Assembly: GCA_963989245.1 (NCBI GenBank)
Contig: OZ022339.1
Coordinates: 38,323,151-38,387,150, forward strand
Origin: Nansenia antarctica
Lineage: Eukaryota; Chordata; Actinopteri; Argentiniformes; Microstomatidae
Reading direction: 5' to 3'
DNA length: 64,000 nucleotides
In this document: positions 42,130 through 54,075 of the stretch, one piece after another
Numbering within the stretch: the first letter of the stretch is position 1
How the letters are laid out: each line of letters opens with the position of its first letter
Position numbers and translations under genes: made by a program
Notes under the pieces: generated by a model
What the model saw: the letters and a program-made list of their open reading frames with translations, nothing else
Databases searched by the model: none
Told to the model about the DNA's origin: nothing

Positions 42130-43076
42130 TATTATGTTTGTGTTATGCTAATAAATGTAGATCCACACAGGTATTCAAACTGAGCTCCGTTTACTGTCAA
42201 GTGCCATTCATTCTGACAACACACACACACAGGTCGTAAAGCTCTAACTGACGTACAGAACGTGACGTCGTAAAGTGCAACAAAGTGCTGCAATGACATA
42301 CTGTCGTACATAACATTTCCCCCCCCTTTCCAAAACTCAAACAACTAAAGTAACAGTCAAACAGGAGTAGGGCCTGAAGGCCTATGGGTGAAATTTAGTG
42401 ACATAGTCCTGGAGGTGTGCAGGGCGAGCCCGTTCCCGCTGTGGCCTATCGACCTCCCCCCTGGGCTGTGACCCTGCGAGGAAGCCAGGGTTAGGTGGAG
42501 GAGGGTGAGGAAGAGGAACAGCAGATAGAGGCTGAGCGGGTGGAGGCCACATAGGCAGTGGCTGCGGCGGAGCCAGGGGCGGCCTAGCTGCCCTTAGCAG
42601 TACAGGACTCGAGGCCTTTGAGACAGTTCTATCTGTCTCTGCTGCACCGGCTGTGTGGCCATGGCAGGCCCAGGAGGACCAGGCACCGTCCGCAGTCGGC
42701 TGGCGTGCCAGCGGGATCCGTCGCTCAGCAGGAACGTGGCTGGCCCCAGCTGACATGTCACCTGAAGGGGATGAGACCAGAAAGATGCCATCTTGTTATT
42801 TCGCTGGGGCCTACGGGCCCGAACCCAGTCGGACACCTTGATGGTGGTGCTCTTTACTCCACGTTTCTTGTCGAAGCGTCGCTTCATCTCCCCCTGATGT
42901 GTGGCCACTGCTGCTTGAGCAGCATCTCGAGTGCTGCCTGCTGCAGGTGTCACTGCATCCCGGGACCTGAGTCTGTTCAGTGGCAAGTCCATCTCACGGC
43001 CAAGCATGAGGGATGCTGGAGAGGTCTGCGTTGTTGCATGCTGACTAGTTGCAATGACATACTGTCGTACATAACA
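42130..43076 (-). mobile_element. Collapsed Ty3/Gypsy-type element with 5-bp target duplication
   Basis: A 3' LTR (42130-42315, 186 bp on the minus strand from TGTTATG to CATAATA) is preceded by a polypurine tract (GGAAAGGGGGGGGAAATG). Upstream of it is the end of pol: integrase C-terminal text SPASLMLGREMDLPLNRLRS, VSDWVRARRP, and LGPATFLLSDGSRWHASRLR. The 5' LTR is reduced to its first 27 nt (43050-43076), fused directly to the integrase region. GTCAG flanks both sides (42125-42129 and 43077-43081). Everything from 5' LTR base 28 through most of gag-pol is deleted. Not functional. Confidence 0.9.
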
Positions 43077-43387
43077 GTCAGCTCTCGAAATCTCCCGAGC
43101 CGTGTAGCTGCGAGGTGCAAACGTGATCAAAGCATCGCGGATTCACAGGAATCTGCCTCCGTGGAGCCCAGGCAGATAGATTGATCGGCGCTGTTGGTTT
43201 CAGATCTCTCTCGCTCCTTAGAGATGTGTTCCCCTGGCAGAGGTAATCACCTAGCCAAGTGCCTTACTGTGAAGTATTACTGTGGGGTAATGACAATCAG
43301 TGAGCTTATAAAGGTTATACACACATGAGACTAAACACACAAAGAAACACAGCCAGACAGCCAGACAGAGACAGAAAAACAGAGAGA

Positions 43388-43431
<44 letters not shown>
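43388..43431. repeat. (GACA)n microsatellite
   Basis: About 11 tetranucleotide units. Confidence 0.9.
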
Positions 43432-43432
<1 letters not shown>

Positions 43433-43622
43433 TGGAACAGAGCCGTGCATAACTAAATCAATTACAGCACCAAATGTTCCAGCAATTACTGAGCCAAATG
43501 GACGAGACGAAGGAAGGTACACAGCCGGGGGCTGCAGCCAACACAATGGAACTGACTCCCAGCAGGACAGGAGTGTCATCAAATATAGATGTAGGTGGGG
43601 GAACACACATACACACACAGTC

Positions 43623-43623
43623 A

Positions 43624-43700
<77 letters not shown>

Positions 43701-43721
43701 ATGCATGCACGCATGCACGCA

Positions 43722-43770
<49 letters not shown>
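43623..43770. repeat. Compound (CT)n/(CA)n microsatellite
   Basis: CT tract, CA tract, a GCATGCACGC interruption, then a second CA tract. Confidence 0.9.
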
Positions 43771-43772
<2 letters not shown>

Positions 43773-43967
43773 TCTGACAGAGTGCCTGCTCACAGAGAGA
43801 GACCTCAAGATTCGACAGGGATATTATGTGGTTGGTTTCACACATCCAGAGACAGATGGGATCTGCAGTAGCCCATCATCTGCAGAGGTTATTTTACAGC
43901 CATAAAACGAGATGCTCATTTGATGAGATGAGGTGAGAATATGAATGTCCGAATGTATGATTGTGCG

Positions 43968-44021
43968 CGTGCGCGCACACACACACACACACGCACGCAC
44001 GCACATACACACACGCACGCA

Positions 44022-44072
<51 letters not shown>
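43968..44072. repeat. Interrupted (CA)n microsatellite
   Basis: CA tract with CGCACGCACGCA interruptions. Confidence 0.9.
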
Positions 44073-44075
<3 letters not shown>

Positions 44076-44689
44076 ATGATGGTGGTGGTGGTAGTAATGA
44101 TATTGTGTTTTCTTGTCCCTAAGCATTCTGAGCCGAAACTATAGCAACACCAAGATGAGAGCGTGCCGTCATAGCTCAACGTCGTCTCCACGGTGCTGCA
44201 CCAAGAGCGAGACAAGACGCGCTGCCATAAACGTTGATCTAATGACAAAATAAATAGGCTATATTTCATCAAGAGAAGCTATCGGAAAATGATTTCGGCT
44301 ATACTTTATAACGTTAGCCTATACACTCTTGAAATCCCAATAACTAATCTGCAATTAGCTACCTGCATGACATCAAGAATTGCGTCAACAGTTTTAACTT
44401 GTTGTCTTTTTTTTTTAAATACAAGCCTAAAATGCGATAGTGTACCTTTCAGAGTGTTTCTACTTCACTTTAGGATGATTGAGGTTATTTGTGAATTTAT
44501 ATTCATTGATATTGTATGTTGTGTGCTTCTTATTTCTCTTGTTGGAAAATAAACTCGAAGCTTAAAACTACGCTGCTTCCTTCAAGCGAGCCTCGCTTTT
44601 CGCATAGCCTACTTCGCTGCTTTCGTATGCTGTCTATCAGATCTCATAGATCACCATGCATGAGTTGTAAAACTGCGCTTAACGTTACG

Positions 44690-45132
44690 GAGACTTTACG
44701 ATGCCGTAACGGCGTTGGTGGAGCTGTGCCCTTAATTTGTTAGCTCGTTCTCTCTCCTCCCGCCCCCTCCTCCCCTCCTCCCCTCCCTCCTTCGTCGGGC
44801 TGAGAAGGAGCGTCTGTACCAGTGATGTGAGGTGAGAGGAGGTACGGGAGTCGGAATTGGAGAAGGAAGGTGTCTTTGCGCTGACCTGCTCTGCGCTCCG
44901 AGGCCAGGACAACGCTCTGATCGGGCCGTTTAGAGTCGGCTGAAGCCGTTGCACCTTTGGAGAGGTTAAAGTCAACACAGGAGGAGGAAGTGGGGGAGGA
45001 GAGAGGGATGGAGGAATGGCTCTATATGTGCTCTGACAGACAACAGGACATTCTTCTGTCATAAATGTCAATGACTGGAGCTCGTGCCGACTGAGTTTTA
45101 TCCCGGTGGGTTCCTTGGTCGGAAGAAGCCAG
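44690..45132 (+). promoter_or_regulatory. slc35g2: Candidate slc35g2 promoter and untranslated first exon
   Basis: GC- and CpG-richer than its surroundings, with a C/T-rich block (CCTCCCGCCCCCTCCTCCCC at about 44755-44790). It ends in a good donor: AGAAGCCAG at 45124-45132 followed by GTGAGATT. The coding exon at 47.2 kb has an acceptor (CCCCTGCAG ending 47225) 32 bp before its ATG, so at least one upstream untranslated exon is expected, and this is the best one visible. The true start site cannot be read. Confidence 0.4.
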
Positions 45133-45139
45133 GTGAGAT

Positions 45140-45684
45140 TCTGCTCGATGGTCGACATAGTGGTCTCTGTCTATTTCAGGTGATTTTAGCACCATCACAA
45201 GATCGGGAATGGCATTTATGGTCGAAACTGTGAGTCTGACGAGACGCAAGGTGATTAAGGCATTGTCTGTCTTTGTGCACCTTGTGCGGGAGCAGAATTG
45301 CGCGCCTGAGCGGGTACGCGCCTTGTGCCATTCATACAATTGGCACCACCGTGTATAATAGTAGATGTGCGACGGTCGTGTTGACACAAGGGATGTAGTA
45401 GAGAATGAAAGTGGCTGGATCGATGATCACAACTTGCTGACTCGTCGGACGGGAACTTCGCACCGTTATTAATCATAATGTGTCAACGGGACTGGGCTCC
45501 ATGTGCAGGGATGAAGCATATGTCGCCTAATAGGCCTACCCGAAGCCTCTTCAATCATTTATTCCATAGGCCTATCATGTGAGATATCCTAAAATAAATA
45601 CAGAGGAGTAAAATCGATTATGAATTACGATCTGTTCCCCGGGAGACGTCTCTCTTTACTCTCTCTCTCTCCCTCGCTCTCTCT

Positions 45685-45720
<36 letters not shown>

Positions 45721-46626
45721 GCGTGTGCGTGTGCCTGTGCGTGTATGTCCATAATTCGCTGGCGTCACTGGCGTCTCAGGCGTCAGCGAGGAACCAAGAT
45801 AACCTTGACAACCTTGACAGGACATACACGCGCCCAATAGCACGATGACGCACGTGCCGCGCTCTGACCCGTGGCATCATTTAGTCATCAACAAGATAGA
45901 CAGACATACACTTAGTCGGGATAGGCTACAGAGTCAGATACAGCCTTTTTTTCAGTGATCATTGACTGTATAACAAGAGATTATCATTTGTATGAGGTCG
46001 AGATTAAACGAATGCAGTATTCACTGCAGTATTCTATCCTGGTTTAAAATCACAGGCTGGGTGGCTAAAGCCATTCTTCAGATTGTGAACAAGGTGTGAA
46101 CCTGCTGCTCAGTGACAACAGCATTGCAGAGGCTGCGTCAGCCTGGTGAATTACAACCATTGACGGTCTCAGACACCAAACAGGGCAGAGGAGGATTCTT
46201 CATTTTATTCATCTCACTTTCAGAACTTGAGGGTGTCAGACTTCATCATATGCCTTGTGTGAGAAAAGGATTAGGCTACTCTCTGAAATACCCTCCCACC
46301 AACACACTCAGTCTCATTCATTTCACACATTCATTGAATATTTTGTTGTAGAGTTTTCGCTTTGACCGCTTCTCTTGTTTTAGCATTTACTCACAGTAGG
46401 TAATGTGTTTGCCAAAGCAGAAACAGGACTGATATCCAGCCTACTTTGTTTTAACACATGGTCACATGTAGGCTACGTAGAATAAGTTGCTCTTGAGAAA
46501 AGGCATCTGCTAAGTGACTCAAATGTAAAGTGTAAATTAATGTCTAACTGCAGCCCTAAAAGACGGAGTCAGACCAGCTCAGAGATAATGAGCTAAACAT
46601 AACCACTAGGAGAGAGAGACAGGGGA

Positions 46627-46671
<45 letters not shown>

Positions 46672-47225
46672 TTATGAGGCAGCATGTTTCACATTATGTA
46701 ACCATTAATTTGCATGCAAACATTATGATGTCCCCTCTCTCTATATTTACTCAGCACACTCTGCCCCCGTCACACCTATGAATGTTTATGTTAAAGAGAT
46801 GCTACAGGATATTTGTAACATTTCAGCCATGAGTTGTTGTTTTTAGAGCTCATTGGCCAAAAAACAGGTCCTCTTAATAGAAATAAGTATTGTCAAGAAA
46901 TTACCAGTTTGCAAATACACCTCCACACACCCATGAGCAAAAAGCTTATTTAGCAAAAGTTTGTTTGACTTAAACCAAGGACTGTTTAGTCGAATGAGAT
47001 AAGAAATCGTTTTTACAATATTGAACCATACGGTCAACACTTAGGCCACATTTTTATGCAAAGGATTAACAACAAATCATCTGTAATGCATCTTTAACTG
47101 AGGTGATGTTGTCAGAAAGATTTTATCTACCAAGATGATTGGATTTTCCAGAAAGTTTGTAAATGGACTGACTGAGTTTGTCAGGTTAGTATGTCAGTTT
47201 GACTGTTGTCCTCTCGCCCCTGCAG
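45140..47225. other. Probable slc35g2 intron 1
   Basis: Contains a (GT)n at 45689-45718 next to a CpG-rich block (45720-45870), a SINE-tail fragment at about 46480-46530, and (GA)n at 46630-46668. No coding sequence. Confidence 0.5.
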
Positions 47226-47257
47226 GTGTGCGTGTGTGTCTACTCTGAGGTCCAACC

Positions 47258-48640
47258 ATGGAGTCCGCTCATCTCTTGGGAAGCAAGAAGAGAGTGAAGA
47301 TCCACCCCCATACGGTCACAGCCAAATACGCCACTCACACACCCTACTCACCCCAGCCCGGAGTCCACACACACTTCCCTCAGCCAGGAGACGAGGGCTA
47401 CGACGACGCGCCCTCCTTTGAGGACTTTGGTTCCTTCCTGGAAGAGACTTCGGACAGGAAACAGCTGACTGAGGGCAGGAAGTGGAGGGGACGGACTCTG
47501 TTTGGAGGGAAGGACAAAGGCACGCCCCTTAAAACGGCAGCGGCGGCAGGGGGAGGAGAGGGAGCAGCGGGGGGAGGAGTCGGGGGTGTTAAGGGGTCCG
47601 GAGGAGGGGTCGGAGAGCAGTTGGCCAGTTTCGGCGAGGCATCTGCAGCAGCGTCTCGGCTGACGTGGTTGGCTCTGCTGGTTGCGGCGCTGGCTCATGG
47701 GTGTGTGTGCGCTCTGACCCGCCTGGCATCAGAACGCTTCCACCTCCCTCCTGTAATACTACTCTTGGCTCGTTCCATCTTCCAGCTCCTTTCTGGGGCC
47801 GTACCACCGCAGCGGGGGGAGCACCCCTTCGGCCCAGAGGGCTATCGACTGCGGGTGGTTCTCTTCGGCGTGGCGTACTCTCTCTCCCTCTGCTGCGCCT
47901 ACGCTTCCTTATCCTTCATCTCCACCGGAGACACTACCACGACCTGGCGCCTGGCAACCACCGTTCTATCAGCGACACTCGCCTTCCTGCTGTTGGACGA
48001 GAGGCTGGGATTGGCTGACTGCGGCGCTATAGCAACAGGCGTGGGCGGGCTGGCGCTGATGCTGGTGCCTGACATGGATGATACCGGGTCAGGGGTGGGT
48101 CCGGACAGGTCGGGGCCGGCTCGACAGTCGGTCCTGTTCTGGCGCGGTGCGTTCGGCTGGTCTCTGTCTGTGTTATCCGGGCTGTGGATGGCTCTGGCTC
48201 TGGTGGGCTACCGCTCTCTAAAGGAACGGGTTGGTGTGGGCACGGCTCTGTTCACCGTCAGCTGGACCAGTTGCCTCTTGGCTGCAGGCTCCATGGTCCT
48301 GCTCCAGGAGGGGTGGGCCTGGCCCACTGGTGCCCAAGCATGGGGCCTGGTACTGGGGCTCTCTGCCCTCTCTGCCGGGGGGTTCCTGGGCGTGACCCAC
48401 GCGCTCACCCGCTTCCACCCCGCCTTAGTCTCTGCCTCCCAGAGCCTGGAGATCCCCATTGCTATGGTACTGCAGCTGGCCATGCTGCCATTGGCTCCCA
48501 ACGCCTGTGAGGTCATCGGGAGCGTGGTGGTGGTGGCGAGCGTCGGATGGCTGGTGACCATGAAGCTCTTCCCCTCCCGCGGGAGCACGAGGAGACAGAG
48601 AGAGGAGTACGAGGAGATCCTGGACTCACCCATCAAATAG
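47258..48640 (+). CDS. slc35g2: Solute carrier family 35 member G2 (EamA/DMT-superfamily membrane protein)
   Basis: A single coding exon of 460 aa. SLC35G2 (TMEM22) is a multi-span membrane protein of the drug/metabolite transporter superfamily; its substrate is not established. The cytoplasmic N-terminus has the family signature KKRVKIHP (residues 10-17), then PQPGDEGYDD. Paired EamA regions run from about residue 135 to 440 with about ten hydrophobic spans, including LAHGCVCALTRL, AFLLLDERLGLADC and FHPALVSASQSLEIPIAMVL. The last residues EEILDSPIK match the human end. It is about 48 aa longer than human SLC35G2, mainly through a Gly/Ala-rich insertion at residues 94-119 and loops. The ATG has a good context (ACCATGG), with a splice acceptor just upstream at 47225. 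It lies divergent to stag1 as in human. Confidence 0.95.
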   Translation: MESAHLLGSKKRVKIHPHTVTAKYATHTPYSPQPGVHTHFPQPGDEGYDDAPSFEDFGSFLEETSDRKQLTEGRKWRGRTLFGGKDKGTPLKTAAAAGGGEGAAGGGVGGVKGSGGGVGEQLASFGEASAAASRLTWLALLVAALAHGCVCALTRLASERFHLPPVILLLARSIFQLLSGAVPPQRGEHPFGPEGYRLRVVLFGVAYSLSLCCAYASLSFISTGDTTTTWRLATTVLSATLAFLLLDERLGLADCGAIATGVGGLALMLVPDMDDTGSGVGPDRSGPARQSVLFWRGAFGWSLSVLSGLWMALALVGYRSLKERVGVGTALFTVSWTSCLLAAGSMVLLQEGWAWPTGAQAWGLVLGLSALSAGGFLGVTHALTRFHPALVSASQSLEIPIAMVLQLAMLPLAPNACEVIGSVVVVASVGWLVTMKLFPSRGSTRRQREEYEEILDSPIK

Positions 48641-49016
48641 AGACTACTCCTCTCTTTCTTTTCCCCTCTCGCTCCCTCTCTCTTTCTGACTTCCCTCCCC
48701 TTCTCTCTTTCTCTTTCTATATCTCTCTCTCTCTTCTCTCTCTGACTCCCCTCTTTGTACCTCTGTCCCGAGAGCAGCCTGTCTGTGAAGTGGGTGTGAG
48801 GTTATGAGGTCGATGTATATGTATATATAAAGGGACTCTGGTGAATGTTAAAAAAACAGATGTATTTATTTTGTATTGTTGTTGTTGATGTTGGAAATGT
48901 GCCAATATTGTATGTTGTCTGTTACATTGGCCATATGTGATGTTGAGATAATGTGACATAAAAAAATCTCACTGGTGTCCAATGTATGTGTATGTATTAT
49001 CGTGTCACATGGTCCT

Positions 49017-49155
49017 GTGCGGCTCAGTGGGTAGAGCATGGCAATAGGCCACGGCTTAGGTTTGATTCCCATTGAGACCGATTATACAAAACATTTATGA
49101 ATCACTGTATTATTAAGTTGCTTTGGCTAAAAGCGTCTGCTAAAGGGCATATATA
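49017..49155 (+). mobile_element. tRNA-derived SINE (same family as 30764-30895)
   Basis: CGGCTCAGTGGGTAGAGCAT and TTAGGTTTGATTCCCATTGA form the tRNA-like head; TTGGCTAAAAGCGTCTGCTA is the tail. Confidence 0.75.
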
Positions 49156-49228
49156 TTATATGACCTGAAGTCCTCCTTGGGTTTGGAGTGGACGTCAACC
49201 AGGCCACCCAGACTTATAATGTGTTCAT

Positions 49229-49277
<49 letters not shown>

Positions 49278-49674
49278 TGGCTGGGTTTCACAGGGAAGGA
49301 AGAGTCATTGACTTTTGCAGCCTGCTGAGGGTCAGCCAACTGAGCTAATCAATGCAATGCCATCTATCTGGCTGTTAGCATCAAAGAGAGAGAGAGTGTA
49401 AGGAAGAGAGAGAACAAGGAAGGGGGGGGAGGGGCGGGGGGGGGGGTTGGGGTTAAGCCAAGGATGATAGGAGCCAGGGCCCCCAGGAGAGGATGATGAA
49501 AGAGAAGGAAAGCAGTGTAGGAGTGAGAGAGAGAAAAGGAGAGAAACAGAGGAAGGGGAGTGTGTGCTCTTTACTGTTTGGCCAGGTGCCTGATGGCAGC
49601 TCTAATGTGAGAGAGGGAGCTGTGATTAAGACTAATAACTGACTGTCGAACATAAACACACTGGCACTGAACTC

Positions 49675-49850
49675 CTCTCTCTCCTCTCACTCCTCTCCTC
49701 TCCTCTCACCTTCTCTCCTCTCACCTTCTCTCCTCTCCTCTCCGCTCTCCTTCCTCTCCTCTCCTCTCCTCTCACTCCTCTCCTCTCCTCTCCTCTCCTC
49801 CCCCTCTCATCTCCTCCCCTCCTCTCCTCTTCTCTTCTCCCATCTCCTCT
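49675..49850. repeat. (TCCTC)n pentanucleotide satellite
   Basis: Pyrimidine-only plus strand with CTCTCCTCTC periodicity of 5 and occasional AC interruptions. Confidence 0.9.
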
Positions 49851-50594
49851 TGTCAACCTGTGACATTCTAAAATTAGGTGAAGGTCAGGAGGAAGTTTCC
49901 ACACACACTCCAAACTTGCTCTCCATTCCTCCACCCAGGTGCAGCTTTATAGGAAAACACACACACACACATACACACACTTTTCATGCCATGTGGTTTA
50001 AACGAAATTCTCTTCAAAGTCGTAAACCTTTCATTAGTGAACGTATGGGTGTGATGTCAGGGAGTGGCCCTAATTAAACACACACGCATACACACACACA
50101 CACACACACACACACATACTCCTACACTTCCGCTCTGAGAACGGTCAGGCGCCACCAAACGACAACAACAATTAATGAGATGGATTGCATTTACTGTATA
50201 TAAGGCTTTTACAGATGCTCAATACTTTTTACATTGTAATGGAGGAAAATCCCTCATCTGCCAACCAGGATGGAACAGGCCGGTTGCCTGGTTGGCCGGC
50301 AAGAGAGGCTAGCGGTCCAGTAATGAGTCTGGCGAAGCTTCATAAATCATAAACACACACACAGACACACACACACACACAGACACACATATAAGTCACA
50401 TAAGTCACAGTCAGTGCATAAATACAAGCTGTAAGCCACTAATGAGAGGGAGAGGCCTGTGGCTAATTAAAGCTTCAGTGTGAACAGAGTCTGAGACACT
50501 CCTGCTATTGTCCACAACCTCAGTGATCACATCGCTACATACTGTAGAAAGGCATTAAAACACATACACACAACCACACAGACGCAGACACACT

Positions 50595-50805
<211 letters not shown>

Positions 50806-50930
50806 TATTTCCCTAAAGAAAGAGGGCTGTACAACCCTCCCCTCGCTGCCTAACCCTCTTTACTAGAGATGGAGATGTGTGAAGAGGGAGGAACTCTTTT
50901 TCCCTGACCCATTAACACGTTTAACAAGCC

Positions 50931-50936
50931 TTTATT
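50931..50936 (-). terminator. Poly(A) signal AATAAA for the PTX3-like gene
   Basis: TTTATT on the plus strand, 143 bp after the stop codon at 51079-51081, supporting the view that the gene ends here. Confidence 0.5.
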
Positions 50937-51078
50937 CTTCAATTACACCATTGACATTTACAGTGTTAATATTATTCCCTGTCACTGTACAGAATCCCAA
51001 AACAACAATATAAAAATGTGTCCTTTTTTTGGCATCTTACAATGCCAGTTTTAAAACTCTTACTGACAATCCATCCCA

Positions 51079-52214
51079 TCATCTCTCTCCCCCTTCGGCC
51101 TCTCTCCTTATCTTTCTTCCTCCCTCGTTCATCCCTCGCCCCATGAGTTGGCTCAGCTGTGCCTGCACCCTCTGCAGCTCCGTTGCTATGGCAACCAGGG
51201 CTCTCTCCAGCTTCCCACTGTCCGCCGATGACATCACTTCCTGTTCCTTCAGGCTCGACGACAGGAACGGCTTCACGTCCAAACCCAGTCCCGTCCCTAA
51301 ACCTCCAGGCCTTGCCCCCACTGGTCCAGTCCCGCTAAGCCCCTCCCCTAAACGAAGCCCCGTTCCACCATGCTCTGCCCCCATTGGCCCTGCACCCTCC
51401 CCTCTCTGCGCCACTTCCTCCAGTCTGGCAAGCCTGGTGTTCTGCTCTCGGCTGCTCTTTAGGAGGCCCTGCAGCGTGGCATTGATCCTCCTCTCCCTCT
51501 CCGCTCCTTCCTCTCCCAGCTCCACTAGGCCTCTCTGCAGCCTGAGGCTCGCCTGCTCCAGCCGTCCCTGGCACAGTGACTCCAGAGCAGGCACATGTAC
51601 ACACTGCTGGCAGGCCCCAGAGACCCGGTCTATCTGAGCCTTGAGGGAGGCCATCCCACCACAGCATTGCCCCATGGCCTCCAGCAGCATGTTCTGTCTC
51701 ATTTGGGAGTCCTCCAGGGCCACAAACAGTTTTTCCCAGTGAGAGAGCTCTGCAGCCTGGCATGGCATCACTGGGGACTTCCCTAGAGAGAAAGAGAGAG
51801 AGAGAACCAGAGGGGATGCTCTTATGTATTATTTTATGTGTAGAATATCCTGTATTGTCAATCATTAAATTATAATAAAACGTTTAACCCCCCCAAAAAG
51901 AAAAAGAACCAGAAATCACACTGAGGACCAGCGCTGATGGAGGCTGAAGCCACTCCCCCATAAACATAAGCACAGCTAATCAACAAGAATGGGGGAGGGG
52001 GGGTGTTCTCTCTATCCACTTATCTGGTCAAATGAAAGGTAAATAAATGAATGGGGATTTTGTACTTCATCCAAACTAGACATAACCTGGATGAAGTACA
52101 TGAAATGTATAATCATGAAATGAACCAAAAATATGACAAATTGCAGTCAAAATATTTCTCATCACAAACAGAGCAAGGGATAAATAGCCACGGCAGCCAC
52201 ACACACGCGCACAC

Positions 52215-52309
<95 letters not shown>

Positions 52310-52572
52310 GTAGGTTCATGCTGCTGATAGAGGAACAGGGGAGCAGGTAAAGGAATAAAGAGAGAGGGGGAACAGAGGAACAGCTGAAGGATTAAAGAAG
52401 AGAGATAGAGAGGAACAGGGGGTGGGGGGCAACTAAAGGAGTGTAACAGAGACTCACACTCACCTTCTTGTTGGTCCTGTGCGATGTCGTTGCCGTAGTT
52501 GTCGTAGTTCATGTCATACTGTTTCTCATCCACACACACGGATATACACACCCAGCAGAGCACATATACCAT
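51079..52572 (-). CDS. PTX3-like secreted coiled-coil protein without pentraxin domain (two exons)
   Basis: Exon 1 is 52464-52572 and exon 2 is 51079-51782; the GTGAGT donor and CTCTCTAG acceptor join in frame to give 270 aa. Residues 1-14 are a hydrophobic signal peptide (a second ATG 24 nt upstream gives a longer one). YDMNYDNYGNDI follows, then a Cys and LSHWEKLFVALEDSQMRQNM, which parallels the human PTX3 start of exon 2 (HSEWDKLFIMLENSQMRERM). The remainder is heptad-rich with cysteines (GQCCGG, GACQQC), a Gly/Pro-rich linker, and a final helix ending in a basic tail. PTX3 has a third exon encoding the roughly 200-aa pentraxin domain; here exon 2 runs to a stop and a poly(A) signal follows. 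Expected role: secreted oligomer; function without the pentraxin domain is unknown. PTX3 family by N-terminus only. Confidence 0.75.
51783..52463. other. Intron of the PTX3-like gene
   Basis: Contains an interrupted (CA)n array at 52199-52308. Confidence 0.7.
52199..52308. repeat. (CA)n microsatellite
   Basis: About 55 units with CG interruptions near both ends. Confidence 0.95.
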
Positions 52573-52599
52573 GCGCCAGACCAAGCACACACACATTAC

Positions 52600-52685
52600 T
52601 ACTGTTCTGGAGTGGTGTGTGTGCAACTACAGCATGTATGTTAAGAATAATGTTTTCTCCTCGTTGTCTTGTACACACAGTCTAC

Positions 52686-52734
<49 letters not shown>

Positions 52735-53225
52735 TTCCCTCTTTCTCGTCTCTCTGTCAGTCACTAAAGCTACCTTGGGCTGCTTGGGCTGACTGTTATA
52801 ACCCCCACACAGAGGAAGAGGGGAGGAGGGAGAGGAGGGAGAAGGGAGGAGGGAGGTTGGGTGAGTCATGCTTCGGTGAAGGTAGCATGTTAAATAAAAC
52901 CTTGACTACTTCTACTATGGGCTGAGAGAAAGGGGGGTGATGGGGGAAGGCACAGGGGCAGGGAGGGGGCAGGGGGAGGAGAAAGGTGATGGTGTTGGAG
53001 GAGGGAGGGAGAGTGCAAAGGGGTGAAGGAATCTGAATCACAGGAATTGGTCCTGTGAATGGATGTCTGTCTTGACCTCTTATTGAACTTCCATTTATAC
53101 AATTTCTTACACGTTGTTGTGACCAACTATGTCTTATAATGTATGTAACAAAAGGTTTAAATACATATCACAGTTATGTCCCTCATGATCAGAAACAACT
53201 AATACTGGCTGTGTATTTGTGTTAT
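52600..53225. other. Upstream region of the PTX3-like gene
   Basis: (CT)n at 52690-52730 and a G-rich stretch at 52805-52995; no coding sequence recognised. The PTX3-like promoter should lie here. Confidence 0.5.
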
Positions 53226-53228
53226 TAC

Positions 53229-54075
53229 AGTTTTTCTCTATCACTTTAACACTAACATTGGAACCTCAAACACAACGACCAAAACCTGAAACTGGTGTAT
53301 TTTATCTCACACCAATTCTTCACAATGACAAATACATTTCTTGCATATCACTCATTTTGCAGCTCTAAACCACACAGTTAACAAAACACAAAATACAATT
53401 CTCTACATTTGGCACAATCTTCCTTGATAAAATCTCTTGGAAAACACTACCATTCAGAATGCTAAACTCGAACCACCAATCACACAATCACACTCCTCAT
53501 ACGGGTAAACACCTACTGCTTTTGAATGAGCAATCATAGCTTTAGCAATAAAATGTGAGCAATAAAAGGTGTGTTGGAGAACAATGGATGCCAACTTTGC
53601 AGAGAAAGGTAGAGCGAGAGGCATGATGTCGATGAGGTCCTGTGGCAAGACAGAAACGAAAGGCAAGATGCAGCCTCATTTTCTTTTTCTTTACAGTATG
53701 CAGAAGGCTTATTTAATTGTATCTATTGTTTGTTCTGTATGAAGAACATTTTACAAATCCAACTGTGTTTGCTGAGATGTAGAATAAAATAAACATTCTA
53801 TTCTTGTTCTATTCTTCTAAATGTGAATGCTTCTTCTATCCTTCTATTCTTCAAAATGCGAATACGAAAGGCCTACTGATAGTAGTGTTTTCCGCTGATT
53901 ATAGTGTTTTCCATTGAGCACATCAGTGCTCAATTGGTTCTGACAAGTGTCTATTCATTTGACGGTGTGTGTGTGACAACATTTCATTTTGAGAAGACAT
54001 AACATTATTTTGAATGCAGTGTTTGCTTTTGTGTGAGTTTTTGGATTTGTGTTAAAGGTTAAGAGAAAATGAGCC
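53229..54075. mobile_element. Possible DNA-transposon remnant
   Basis: The left end TTTTTCTCTATCACTTTAAC is matched imperfectly in inverse orientation near 54045-54072 (TTGTGTTAAAGGTTAAGAGA). Between them is AT-rich DNA with a short frame at 53584 (MDANFAEKGRARGMMSMRSC) that could be a transposase start. Evidence is weak. Confidence 0.35.

Larger units (their letters stand above)
43205..44680. other. Microsatellite-rich intergenic DNA
   Basis: Contains (GACA)n at 43388-43431; compound (CT)n/(CA)n with ATGCACGC interruptions at 43623-43770; and a GCGCGCACACAC tract at 43968-44072. No gene recognised. Confidence 0.6.

Noticed and set aside
42594..43130. 178-aa ORF with integrase-like text as a domesticated gene
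   Set aside because: It starts in flanking DNA and LTR stub and is only the end of a Gypsy pol; 5-bp duplications and LTR show a plain insertion.
44685..45158. 157-aa minus-strand ORF in CpG-rich DNA
   Set aside because: Low-complexity Pro/Ser and Arg/Glu composition with no known similarity; the region is better read as a promoter or 5' UTR.
47348..48636. Antisense ORFs across slc35g2
   Set aside because: Shadow frames of a GC-rich coding exon.
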